NCBI GenBank assembly: GCA_946481965.1
Contig: CAMLPN010000010.1
Location: forward strand, 1-53,364
Direction of reading: 5' to 3'
DNA length: 53,364 bases
DNA from: an uncultured Neisseriaceae bacterium
GTDB lineage: Bacteria > Pseudomonadota > Gammaproteobacteria > Burkholderiales > Neisseriaceae
A program made the translations under genes and the position numbers. The notes beneath the pieces were generated by a model, which did no database searches, was not told the origin of the DNA, and was given only the letters and a program-made list of their open reading frames with translations. This document shows, one piece after another, positions 27,504 through 37,637 of the stretch; positions within the stretch are counted from its first letter, which is position 1, and the number at the start of each line of letters is the position of its first letter.

Positions 27504-28446
27504 CACTCACCGTATTTTCTTCCAACATTGAATTGTGTCGATCTAAGAATTCTTTGGTACTGTCTTTACCACGTTTTTGTAAGATAAAATTGCTGACGGC
27601 CGCTTCAACCAATACTGCCAGATTTCGACCAACAGCAACCGGCAAAGTAACACTGCGAACAGCAACATTTAAAATGGCTTCGGTTTCACTCTGAATACTC
27701 AGCCGATCAATGCCCTGCATATGCGCATCATCTGCCAGTACCAGATTAATGATTAGTTGTAATTGTTTTTGCGGGCGAATGGCCGTTTCGCCAAAAATAG
27801 CACGAATATTTAGCACGCCTAAACCGCGCACTTCCAAAAAATCTTTCAGCATTGATGGGCATCGTCCTTCAATGGTTTCCGGACCAATTCGATACAGTTC
27901 TGTTGCATCGTCGGCCACCAAACGATGACCACGAGAAATTAGCTCAAGTGCCAGCTCACTTTTACCCAAACCAGAATGACCAGTCAGTAAAACACCAATT
28001 TCAAACACATCCAGAAATACCCCATGTTTAACAGTTGAGGCGGCCAGCACCCGTTGCAGATAAATGCGCAACACGTCCATCAAAAAAGGACTCTCGGCTT
28101 TTGATGTCAGTAAAGGCACATTGTGAGTATGACAATAATCGCGCAGCATGAAAGGAACGGGTAAATCATTGGCAACGATGATCAGTGCCATGGTTAAATC
28201 AAATAACTCATTCAGAGTAGTTTTAATTTCACCGGCCTCAATTTTATTGAGGTATTCAACTTCGGCAACACCTATTACCTGCACCTGATTGGGATGAATA
28301 AAATTCAGATGTCCAACTAAAGCCAAAACTGGTTTATCAGCATCAATACTGATACGGTTATCTGCACCCGCAGTACCGGCAGACCAAGCCAGCTTTAATT
28401 TGGTTTGATTATCCTGATAAAGGCGGCGTACTGATATACTCGGCAT
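27484..28446 (-). CDS. hprK: HPr kinase/phosphorylase
   Basis: The protein has 320 residues, standard for HprK. The N-terminal domain (1-130) is the variable DRTGG-like part. The Walker A is GHSGLGKS (residues 156-163). The HPr kinase signature follows with [15 protein letters not shown]. The catalytic His and Asp sit around the LVADDATEL block. HprK phosphorylates a Ser on HPr using ATP or pyrophosphate and can reverse the reaction. In Betaproteobacteria it occurs with an incomplete PTS and acts in regulation, not sugar uptake. AGGAAATTCAATT before the ATG is a good Shine-Dalgarno. It is 17 bp after ptsN and overlaps rapZ. Confidence 0.96.
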   Translation of the reverse strand: MPSISVRRLYQDNQTKLKLAWSAGTAGADNRISIDADKPVLALVGHLNFIHPNQVQVIGVAEVEYLNKIEAGEIKTTLNELFDLTMALIIVANDLPVPFMLRDYCHTHNVPLLTSKAESPFLMDVLRIYLQRVLAASTVKHGVFLDVFEIGVLLTGHSGLGKSELALELISRGHRLVADDATELYRIGPETIEGRCPSMLKDFLEVRGLGVLNIRAIFGETAIRPQKQLQLIINLVLADDAHMQGIDRLSIQSETEAILNVAVRSVTLPVAVGRNLAVLVEAAVSNFILQKRGKDSTKEFLDRHNSMLEENTVSDEDSID

Positions 28447-28463
28447 AATTGAATTTCCTAAAT

Positions 28464-28913
28464 TCAGTCAGCAGTCAGTATGTCACGAATAGCCTCTGCT
28501 GAGGTAGCATTAAGCAATGCATTACGGATGGCTTTCTGGGAAAATTTTCCAGCCAGTTCAGATAAAACATTCAAATGCTGCGCAGAAGCATTTTCTGGTA
28601 CCAGCAAAATAAAAATAATATTGACTGGTTGCTCATCCGGTGCATCGAAAGCAATCGGTGTCTGCAAGCGAATAAACGCACCAACTGCTTCTTTTACCAC
28701 GTTAGTGCGACCGTGAGGAATAGCAACGCCTTTTCCCAATGCGGTTGAACCAAGTTTCTCACGGGCAAACAAGCATTCAAAAACTGCTTCTTGTTGCAAA
28801 CCGGCTTTTTGTTCCAGTAGTTGACTGGCTTCTTCAAATAGCCTTTTTTTACTACTAACGTTTAAATCCAGCACTATATTTGTAACCGGTAAAATATCAC
28901 CAATTAAACTCAT
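28464..28913 (-). CDS. ptsN: nitrogen-PTS EIIA protein PtsN
   Basis: The protein has 149 residues and is one EIIA-Ntr domain. The phosphorylated His lies in [11 protein letters not shown] (about residue 67). The segment LGSTALGKG just before it and the hydrophobic strand [11 protein letters not shown] are typical. PtsN takes a phosphate from NPr and regulates potassium transport and other targets according to its phosphorylation state. It heads the ptsN-hprK-rapZ unit. A 13-bp hairpin lies just upstream of the start and could regulate expression. Confidence 0.95.
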   Translation of the reverse strand: MSLIGDILPVTNIVLDLNVSSKKRLFEEASQLLEQKAGLQQEAVFECLFAREKLGSTALGKGVAIPHGRTNVVKEAVGAFIRLQTPIAFDAPDEQPVNIIFILLVPENASAQHLNVLSELAGKFSQKAIRNALLNATSAEAIRDILTAD

Positions 28914-28933
28914 GGTTATTCTCTATATGTAAT

Positions 28934-28961
28934 TTCAATTGCAGCCTTGGCTGCAATTGAA
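28934..28961. promoter_or_regulatory. perfect hairpin just before ptsN
   Basis: The arms TTCAATTGCAGCC (28934-28946) and GGCTGCAATTGAA (28949-28961) are perfect 13-bp complements with a 2-base spacer. The nearest arm lies 21 bp before the ptsN ATG. Neither strand has a clear T-run, so it may be a terminator for ubiA or a leader element of ptsN. Confidence 0.6.
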
Positions 28962-29073
28962 TCTTGTTTCTTCACCTGGGCAGAACTTACTATCTGATTA
29001 GGTTTATTCTTAACTTATTATACCGATGGCTAAATCAATTATTTTAATGAGATATTAAAAATAACATTTTGAT

Positions 29074-29988
29074 TTAACTCATAGTATAACAATAGTTTAG
29101 CAGTAAACCCACAAACCAGAGCGCACCAAGGCGATTATTGCGTGAAAACATGTTGAAGCAGGTATGGCGATTGCGACTACGAATACCAACATATTGAAGA
29201 TATTGCCACCACCAGACTACAGGCATAACCAGCCAGAATGGCCAGTAGGCATTAATCAGCCATCCCGTCACCACCATTAATAAATCAAAACCGAAATAAC
29301 ACAGCATAACAGCGAAAATATCGTAACGACCAAAGGTAATCGCAGCAGTACGAATATTAATTTTCAGGTCGTCCTCTTTATCGGCCATCGCATATATTGT
29401 GTCGTAACCCAATGTCCATAACGTATTGGCAGCCATCAAAATCCAGGCCACGATAGGAATATGGCCACTTACTGCTGCAAAGGCCATTGGAATGCCAAAT
29501 GAAAATGCTATCCCCAAATATAATTGTGGCAGCGGAAAAAACCGTTTAGTAAACGGGTAAGTCATAGCCAGAAAAAGTGCCGGTAAGCTCATTTTCCAAG
29601 TCAAACTATTAAGAGGTAAAAGACAGAACCCAGCCAATCCACATAATATCAATGTTAAGAGCACTGCTTCTTTTTTACCAACTTGTTTTAAGGCAAACGG
29701 TCTCTGACTGGTTCGGGCAACAGCACCATCATAATGACGATCAGCATAATCATTGATTACACAACCAGCACTACGCATCAGAAAAGTGCCTATTGTGAAC
29801 ATCAACACGATAACCCAATCTGGTCGTCCATTACCAGCGATCAGCAAAGCCCACCATGTTGGCCATAACAGTAACAAAGTTCCTATTGGTTTATCCAACC
29901 GCATCAATTGTGCGTAAATCCACATGCGCTTCATGAACGCACCATCAACTTTATTACTCATTTCTTTTTGCATTAAAATCTGATTCAC
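29074..29988 (-). CDS. ubiA: 4-hydroxybenzoate octaprenyltransferase
   Basis: The protein has 304 residues from a GTG at 29988. CAGGAAAATCTA gives that start a good Shine-Dalgarno; ATG codons at residues 6 and 10 are alternatives. Seven to nine membrane helices are visible. The first Asp-rich motif is NDYADRHYD (residues 79-87), and the second is [13 protein letters not shown]. Both bind Mg-prenyl-diphosphate. UbiA joins the polyprenyl tail to 4-hydroxybenzoate in ubiquinone synthesis, in the inner membrane. The segment [19 protein letters not shown] is characteristic. It is a single gene between the ptsN unit and the non-coding region before sixA. Confidence 0.96.
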   Translation of the reverse strand: MNQILMQKEMSNKVDGAFMKRMWIYAQLMRLDKPIGTLLLLWPTWWALLIAGNGRPDWVIVLMFTIGTFLMRSAGCVINDYADRHYDGAVARTSQRPFALKQVGKKEAVLLTLILCGLAGFCLLPLNSLTWKMSLPALFLAMTYPFTKRFFPLPQLYLGIAFSFGIPMAFAAVSGHIPIVAWILMAANTLWTLGYDTIYAMADKEDDLKINIRTAAITFGRYDIFAVMLCYFGFDLLMVVTGWLINAYWPFWLVMPVVWWWQYLQYVGIRSRNRHTCFNMFSRNNRLGALWFVGLLLNYCYTMS

Positions 29989-30543
29989 TAGATTTTCCTG
30001 CTATTGCAGCAATCTATCTATAAAACTTCAAGATTTGCCTTTTACAGTGGGTTTCGCCAACATCCCATTATGGCAAACCTGATAATTGTACCATAAGCAT
30101 CAAGTTTTCATTTTATGTAGAAATAAATTGTAACGTTATATTACAATGAAATAGATATTATTGTTAGTATATTCTTACTGTACTTAATCATTTTCACCAA
30201 TAGTTAATTTCCAATTATCTAAAGTTTCGGAACAAATAATTGCTTTGCCGAAATGATTAAAGTTGTTTCATTCAACAAAAAAGCAAACTAAAATTGATGA
30301 ATGTTATATTGCAGCGATATTCTGCTGATTAAGCTTCTTATAATTTACCCGTAAAATCATTAAGAAAACCTCTACAGTGATCCTACGCAAGTTCTCTTAA
30401 TGATTTTAAAACTTACCATTTAAAAATTTAGCATTAAATCTTGGTTGATGATCAAGGTCATATTATACAGCTATAGATGTTTGATAATATTGCCAACATA
30501 TCCGTACAATTATTTTAAAGTATAAATAAGCTGAGGATAAAAA
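29989..30543. other. 555-bp non-coding gap between ubiA and sixA with two inverted repeats
   Basis: No open frame of note is seen. An imperfect hairpin (GGTTTCGCCA near 30050-30059 against TGGCAAACC at 30071-30079) lies near ubiA. A perfect 14-bp inverted repeat spans 30352-30408. AT-rich DNA fills the rest. AGCTGAGGATAAAAA just before 30544 is the sixA ribosome-binding site. Confidence 0.5.
30339..30408 (+). repeat. 14-bp perfect inverted repeat, possible small RNA or operator
   Basis: TAAAATCATTAAGA (30352-30365) and TCTTAATGATTTTA (30395-30408) are exact complements. Three further pairs follow after one mismatch (AAC at 30367-30369 with GTT at 30391-30393). A perfect TATAAT lies at 30339-30344. 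A transcript starting near 30351 would begin right at the hairpin. No good -35 box is seen. Confidence 0.5.
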
Positions 30544-31011
30544 ATGAATCTAATTTTATGGCGTCATGCTGAGGCGGAAGATTATCACAATGATATGTTG
30601 CGCAAACTGACTGAAAAAGGCTGCCAACAGGCTAAAATGAGTGCTGAATGGTTACGCAACCATTTACCTAAAGAAAATTATCGGGTGTTTACCTCTGAAG
30701 CAGTTCGTACTCAACAAACAGCTTCCTATCTAAAACAGCCATTAACTATAGAGCCATTACTTAATCCTGATACTTATCCACAAGACTTAACAGTTCTATT
30801 ACAACAACACGCTCGCGCCAATACATTGATCTGGGTTGGCCACCAGCCATGGATAGGACAATTTTGTAGTTTTTTACTTAATGGTGTGTGGTTACCACAG
30901 CAATACTGGTCATTTAAAAAATCAGCTTTCTGGTGGTTTGAAATCAGTTTTTTTAATCATCGTCCTTGCGCACGGTTAAAAGTTGTATTACATCCAAGTA
31001 TTCTGAAATGA
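30544..31011 (+). CDS. sixA: SixA-like phosphohistidine phosphatase
   Basis: The protein has 155 residues, the size of E. coli SixA (161). It belongs to the small histidine-phosphatase branch. The catalytic RHxE-type motif is LILWRHAEAED, with His8 as nucleophile. The second conserved His is in LIWVGHQPWIGQF. The TSEAVRTQQTA stretch contains the second Arg of the site. E. coli SixA removes phosphate from NPr of the nitrogen PTS, so its place near ptsN-hprK-rapZ fits. The ATG follows GAGGATAAAAA, a good Shine-Dalgarno. It is transcribed away from ubiA and converges with the glutamine amidotransferase gene. Confidence 0.85.
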   Translation: MNLILWRHAEAEDYHNDMLRKLTEKGCQQAKMSAEWLRNHLPKENYRVFTSEAVRTQQTASYLKQPLTIEPLLNPDTYPQDLTVLLQQHARANTLIWVGHQPWIGQFCSFLLNGVWLPQQYWSFKKSAFWWFEISFFNHRPCARLKVVLHPSILK

Positions 31012-31053
31012 TTATGGATGATTAAAATGTTTTAGGCGCATAAAATTGGATAT

Positions 31054-31785
31054 TTAGTTTAGATGATGCTGATAATGATCAGTAATTTTATCCAAAAAAA
31101 CATACAGCATTTGATTCATCAATTCATAATTCTGGTTACGGATTTGCTTAGCTGTTTGTATATAGGCAAAATCATTAGCCTTAGCCAAATCAACTTCTGA
31201 ATGTTGGATAAGTAATTCATTTAATTCAGGGGTAAATTCCATATGGCACTGAAAACCATAGACCCATGGTGCAAAACGAATAATCTGACGCGGACAACCA
31301 GCACTGTAAGCCAGTATTTGCGCTTCAGCAGTTAAACCGGGCATATCACCATGCCAGTGTCCAACCATCAATTCATGACCAAAATGTTTAATGAATGGAT
31401 TGTCTTCACCTTTATCTGTTAAATAAATGGGATAAACGCCGATTTCTTTTTCAGGACTGCGCTCCACCATTCCCCCTAAAGCCTGCCCGATAAGCTGAGC
31501 ACCAAGACATACGCCTATTACCATTTTGCCGGTCTCTTTGGCTAACTTAATTAGCTTTTGTTCTGCCTTGCTATCAAAATAGCTGCACTCGACCTTGGTG
31601 GTTAAAGGTGACTGTGTGCCTCCCATCACAATAAGCATATCTATTTCATCTATGGCTTGAGGTAAAGGATCACCGGCATAAATTCGCGAGTAAGCTACTC
31701 TATAACCGTGCTTAATTGCCCAAATTTCGTATGCCCCCGGCAATTCATAATCTTCATGAATAATAAAATGGATGCGTAAAGCCAT
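31054..31785 (-). CDS. class I glutamine amidotransferase-like protein
   Basis: The protein has 243 residues and is one GATase1 domain. The nucleophile elbow is GVCLGAQLIG, with Cys93. The catalytic His is in FQCHMEF, and a Glu follows two residues later, completing the triad. It lacks the ATP-pyrophosphatase part of GMP synthase. Stand-alone members of this group act in varied amide-transfer or gamma-glutamyl hydrolysis reactions, so the substrate is unknown. The ATG follows AAAAGGGATCAAAAA. It converges on sixA with a 42-bp gap and no clear terminator. Confidence 0.83.
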   Translation of the reverse strand: MALRIHFIIHEDYELPGAYEIWAIKHGYRVAYSRIYAGDPLPQAIDEIDMLIVMGGTQSPLTTKVECSYFDSKAEQKLIKLAKETGKMVIGVCLGAQLIGQALGGMVERSPEKEIGVYPIYLTDKGEDNPFIKHFGHELMVGHWHGDMPGLTAEAQILAYSAGCPRQIIRFAPWVYGFQCHMEFTPELNELLIQHSEVDLAKANDFAYIQTAKQIRNQNYELMNQMLYVFLDKITDHYQHHLN

Positions 31786-32106
31786 TTTTTGATCCCTTTT
31801 ATTGGTGTAAGTTACCTAACCCAGACTTCAACGGACGATATGACACTATCAACACAAATTAATCGAAATGGTAACAACTGAATGATCGATTCAAATTGAC
31901 AGCTTAAGAGGTAATTGCACAGTTAGAGTAAAAATTAACACAAAATTCTATAAGTAGAATTAGATTATTACATGCTATAAAAAATTATGTCTACTCTATC
32001 AATCAAATTTAGTTTCTATAAATAATTTGGCCAAAATCTTAACGGTATAAATAAAACACCCTACTTCCTTAGAAAATAGGGTGTTAGTTTAACAACCAAA
32101 AATTAA
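31786..32106. other. intergenic region upstream of the amidotransferase
   Basis: These 321 bases hold the promoter side of the amidotransferase gene, the aspD terminator (32051-32085) and a small ATTCTA/TAGAAT hairpin (31945-31960). No gene is seen. Confidence 0.5.
32051..32085 (-). terminator. rho-independent terminator of aspT-aspD
   Basis: Arms AACACCCTA (32055-32063) and TAGGGTGTT (32077-32085) with a 13-base loop. On the minus strand the hairpin leads into TTTATTTAT. It begins 22 bp past the aspD stop. Confidence 0.75.
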
Positions 32107-33717
<1,611 letters not shown>

Positions 33718-33730
33718 TTAAGACCACATA

Positions 33731-35431
33731 TCAAACAAGAGCCACGATCAACGGCCCTAACAGAGTCAGGAACACATTGGCTAATGCATATGTAATAGCA
33801 AATGGTGTGGTAGGAATAGAGTTACCTGCTTTATCCAGAACCTCACCAAAAGCCGGATTTGCACTACGAGATCCGGACAATGCACCGGCAAAAATAGCGG
33901 CATTGTCATAACGAAGCACATAGCGACCGAAAAAGATTGCCAGAACCATAGGAACAATGGTCACCACCACACCAATTAGAAACAAAGTCAAACCATGTTC
34001 TCTGATGGTAGTAATTGCCTGTAGACCTGACTGCAAGCCAACCACAGAAACAAAGCCGGCCAGACCAAAGTCTTTCATAAATTGAGAGGCAGCAGCAGGC
34101 ATATTGCCGAAGGTTTGTTTACGAGCACGTAACCAGCCAAAAAACAGACCAGATAACAATGCACCACCACCAGCACCTAAAGTGATAGGAATATTGCCAA
34201 TGCGAACAACAACCCAACCGATAATCAAACCTAAAACTACGCCCAGACCGTGATAAGCCCAGTCGGTTTTACTATTAACTGTGATTGGTGCACCGATAAT
34301 ATGCACAACACGATTAATATCACTGGTAGAACCATAGATAGTCATCACATCGCCCAGCTTGAATTCAGTTTCTGGAGTCACATCCAATTTTTCACCATTG
34401 CGATGCAAAGCTACTAAATAGATGCCGTGCTGAATTTCGAAAGCATTATCATCGTGATGAACTTTTGACCGAATTTCTGCCATGGTTTTATTGGCATATT
34501 CAGAATTGCGGAAGACCACATCTTTAGTATCTACGATCAATTCCAGACCTGGCTCTGAGTCCAGTTCACGTCCAAATAAATTGCTGACAGAAGTCACTGC
34601 TTCACGACGACCCACAATCAGAATAATGTCATCTGCTTGCAGAACTGTTGAAGGAGTACAATCAATTATGTTCCCGTGACGTTTAATCCGTTCGATAGTA
34701 ATACCTAAATTTTGCAGTTCAATATCTTTAATGGTTTTATGAATATCGTGTTCAACCACGTAAATACGACCTACCATTTGGGTAATGGCCATACCCTGAT
34801 TACCTTCCAGAGCCATAGCACCTTTTAGTTGTTCCGCTTCAGCAGCAACAGCATCATCACGAATATCACGCTTCATAACTTTAGGTAGAATATTCATACA
34901 GATGATGATGGCACCAAGCGAACCAAATATATAGGTAACTGCGTAGCCAATGGCGACATTAGCTTGTAATTGCTGTAATTGATCAGCAGGTAATCCCATA
35001 TGACTTAAGGCATCTGCAGCTGTACCAAGAATGGCTGATTGCGTTAACCCGCCGGCAGCCAGACCAGCAGCCAGACCTTTATCAAGATGGAACAACTTAG
35101 CCATGATCATCACGGTGATGAAACCAGTAATAGCAATAAACAAAGCCAGGAAAATTTCACGTAAGGTTTTCACCCCTAGTGAGCGAAAGAACTGCGGACC
35201 ACTTTCATAACCTACGGCATATATAAATAAAGTGAACAACAGCGCTTTCAGACCTGAATCGATGTGTACATTGAGTAAACTCAAGACAACAGCGACCAGC
35301 AAAGAACCAGCTACTCCACCTAGTTGGAATTTACCGAAGCGAATGCTACCGAGTAAATAACCCAAACTTAATGACAGGAAGAGAAGAATAACCGGTGATT
35401 CTTTTATATTAGTTAAAACCCAATTCAACAT
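33731..35431 (-). CDS. aspT: aspartate:alanine antiporter AspT
   Basis: The protein has 566 residues from the ATG at 35431, which follows GGAGAAGGTGGACTT; a frame running further upstream has no membrane character and no good Shine-Dalgarno. It belongs to the AAEx family. About five N-terminal membrane helices, then two cytoplasmic TrkA_C/RCK_C domains (about residues 170-340), then about five more helices make the usual order. The GGLTQSAILGTAADAL and GSRSANPAFG repeats are conserved in both halves. It swaps external aspartate (minus one) for internal alanine (zero charge), which builds membrane potential. With aspD it forms a proton-motive cycle. A hairpin overlaps the ribosome-binding site. 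Confidence 0.93.
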   Translation of the reverse strand: MLNWVLTNIKESPVILLFLSLSLGYLLGSIRFGKFQLGGVAGSLLVAVVLSLLNVHIDSGLKALLFTLFIYAVGYESGPQFFRSLGVKTLREIFLALFIAITGFITVMIMAKLFHLDKGLAAGLAAGGLTQSAILGTAADALSHMGLPADQLQQLQANVAIGYAVTYIFGSLGAIIICMNILPKVMKRDIRDDAVAAEAEQLKGAMALEGNQGMAITQMVGRIYVVEHDIHKTIKDIELQNLGITIERIKRHGNIIDCTPSTVLQADDIILIVGRREAVTSVSNLFGRELDSEPGLELIVDTKDVVFRNSEYANKTMAEIRSKVHHDDNAFEIQHGIYLVALHRNGEKLDVTPETEFKLGDVMTIYGSTSDINRVVHIIGAPITVNSKTDWAYHGLGVVLGLIIGWVVVRIGNIPITLGAGGGALLSGLFFGWLRARKQTFGNMPAAASQFMKDFGLAGFVSVVGLQSGLQAITTIREHGLTLFLIGVVVTIVPMVLAIFFGRYVLRYDNAAIFAGALSGSRSANPAFGEVLDKAGNSIPTTPFAITYALANVFLTLLGPLIVALV

Positions 35432-35953
35432 AAGTCCACCTTCTCCAGAAAGAACGGAGAATAGTGTGCGCTTGTATGGTATAAATTCCTGTCTATATTT
35501 ATATTTATTTGAAAATAAATGATAATTTTGGTTTTTTGTTAACGACAATGAAATATTTTTTTATAATTTAAATGTAAATTTTGTTGCTATGTAAAAGAGC
35601 ATCTATTAGCGATAAATATTATTTTGACATAATATTTAGCTTTGGATTTGCTATACAAATATACAGGACATTGGTATATATTCGTTTATATAGAAACAAA
35701 ATATATATCCTCATAAATTAATATTAGACTTATGTTTATGAATAAAGCCAAAATAAAACATCGTCAAGCAATAATGTAAAGACTATTTCAAAGTTAATAT
35801 ATATATTTATTTAGCATACTAAAAAATAAATAGTTGATAATTTTTTAGCTATTTTTCGATGTCAAAAGCTAAATTAGATTGATAGTGATAATTTTTTTTA
35901 TTAAACTACAAGATAGCGGTAAAAAATGTCTCATTCAAACCACATTTAACTTC
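35432..35953. other. AT-rich gap between the patatin gene and aspT
   Basis: No gene is seen. A TTCTCC/GGAGAA hairpin (35441-35461) sequesters the aspT ribosome-binding site on the minus strand. The aspT promoter must lie here, but no single candidate is convincing. A near-match to an FNR site (TTGATAGTGATAA at 35879-35891) is far from aspT. Confidence 0.5.
35436..35461 (-). promoter_or_regulatory. hairpin over the aspT Shine-Dalgarno
   Basis: On the minus strand TTCTCC (35461-35456) pairs with GGAGAA (35446-35441) over a 9-base loop. GGAGAA is the left half of the ribosome-binding site GGAGAAGGTGG. The right half stays free. Confidence 0.4.
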
Positions 35954-37525
35954 TCAACGCCCGATGGGAACCGATTCAACATTAATAAAATTAACAAATG
36001 ATTTAGTATTGTCGTGAAGAGTTTGTACAGCTTCAATTTCTCCACGAATCTGCTCACGATTATTTACCTCTTCAGTATTGTCAACTATTTCTTGATCTGA
36101 GCTAACCATATTCGATTGATCCTTATTCTCTTTTTTGACACCTATATCATGAATCAGACGTTGGTATTCTTTGGACTGCTTTAATAGAATCTTAGCGGCC
36201 TTGCGCAAATTATTTACTTCATTTCGAGCTAGATAGAATGTAGTCGGTATGTGAATCACTTGATCTCTTAAAGGAGAGTTAGGTAGATCAAGCAAATTAA
36301 TACTGATGTAATAAACTAAAGGTGTTTCAGCAGTGCGATTACTGTTCCACAAGTCAACATATTTCTGAAACTGCCGTTGCGTATCTTCTGAATATTTATC
36401 AATAGGAATATTAGTCAATGCTCTGGCAACAGCAGCAGTTCCGGGCACTTCAGCACTACTGTCTATTTCATTGCGACGTAAGGTCTGAGCATTGACATTA
36501 ATAATAATAATTTTACTAATATGGGCATTTTCCAGTCGATCATACAGAGTTTTATTACTGTATAGTTCACTAGCATCCAGCAAACTGCGTAAGCCCAAAT
36601 TATCAGTCAAACCACCATCCAACAGATGAATATAAGGTCGTTTCTGACTGTCCTGATATTGTTTTAAATTTGCACGATAGGCAGAACGAGTCTTGGCACG
36701 AAACTCTGAAGTTCCTGCCGCTTCAGAACTATTATTATCCAGTAAATTATCGGGTAACTGATAATGGCAGTTACCGCCGTTATTATTCAGAGTAATAGGT
36801 GAAAAAACCAGTGGTACCGCACTGGAAGAAGCTACTGCGCGTGAAATAGGTAAGCTGGTCAAATCCAAACACAATACATCAAAATATTCTTGGGTAAAAT
36901 CTAGCCTCCTACCTAAACTCATATCAGTAGCGCTAATGACAACGAATGGCCCTTTTCTGCTCTTAGCCAAATCTGCATAAGTTGAACCTTTATATAAATG
37001 CAGATCAAACTGTTCTTGTAGTAAATCTCCACGACCAAATTCTGGTGAGGCAAGTCGTGACCAATTGGCTATCGAAAATACCTGACCAAACATCATCTTC
37101 TGTAAATTCAAATTGAGAAAATTTTGCTTGAATAAGGGTACTGTTTCTTCTCCATGTAGACCAAAATAGGTCGCCAGTACTGATCCCCCTGAAATCCCGT
37201 AGACAACATCTACAGTATTAAGCAAGCTAACCGGTTTACCATCAACTTCGATTTGCTGATTTTTTAATGCTTCCAGAACACCATATCCAAAAGCTGCTGC
37301 TCGTGTGCCGCCACCGGAAAACATGACAATTCCAATTACGTTATCACGTTTTTCAGGTGCCCTGTTTAATAAGGCGTTTTGTAGTCGATAGCCTTTAGTG
37401 GTGTCAACATGATCTATAGTAGCAATTGGCTGGTATAGGAAAGTGGAACAAGCACTTGTAGTCAATACAGCAAGTAGCATAACTAACCGATGATAGACAG
37501 AATTGAAAGAAAAAACACCACGCAT
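35954..37525 (-). CDS. patatin-like phospholipase lipoprotein
   Basis: The protein has 523 residues from the ATG at 37525, which follows TTAGGAGTAAGC; an earlier start would add 22 residues. The signal segment VMLLAVLTTSACS ends in a lipobox-like SAC, so the protein is probably lipid-anchored. The patatin fold is intact: oxyanion loop GGGTRAAAFGYGVLEAL, nucleophile elbow GISGGSV with its Ser, and catalytic Asp in LLDGGLTDNLGLR. Such enzymes cleave acyl chains from phospholipids. The C-terminal end (about 450-523) is Glu/Asn-rich and variable. It lies 112 bp downstream of the outer-membrane efflux gene and could be read from the same transcript. Confidence 0.85.
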   Translation of the reverse strand: MRGVFSFNSVYHRLVMLLAVLTTSACSTFLYQPIATIDHVDTTKGYRLQNALLNRAPEKRDNVIGIVMFSGGGTRAAAFGYGVLEALKNQQIEVDGKPVSLLNTVDVVYGISGGSVLATYFGLHGEETVPLFKQNFLNLNLQKMMFGQVFSIANWSRLASPEFGRGDLLQEQFDLHLYKGSTYADLAKSRKGPFVVISATDMSLGRRLDFTQEYFDVLCLDLTSLPISRAVASSSAVPLVFSPITLNNNGGNCHYQLPDNLLDNNSSEAAGTSEFRAKTRSAYRANLKQYQDSQKRPYIHLLDGGLTDNLGLRSLLDASELYSNKTLYDRLENAHISKIIIINVNAQTLRRNEIDSSAEVPGTAAVARALTNIPIDKYSEDTQRQFQKYVDLWNSNRTAETPLVYYISINLLDLPNSPLRDQVIHIPTTFYLARNEVNNLRKAAKILLKQSKEYQRLIHDIGVKKENKDQSNMVSSDQEIVDNTEEVNNREQIRGEIEAVQTLHDNTKSFVNFINVESVPIGR

Positions 37526-37637
37526 GCTTACTCCTAAATTAAAACCAGTTATTGCTAAAATACACTTACAAAGATAATAGATTGGTAGCATTAAAAAGAT
37601 TTGTTTAAATCTCTAAGCTTACTATTAAATGAATCAT

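Noticed and set aside
35879-35891. Near-match to an FNR site (TTGATAGTGATAA)
   Set aside because: The second half lacks the C of ATCAA, and the site is about 450 bp from the aspT start.
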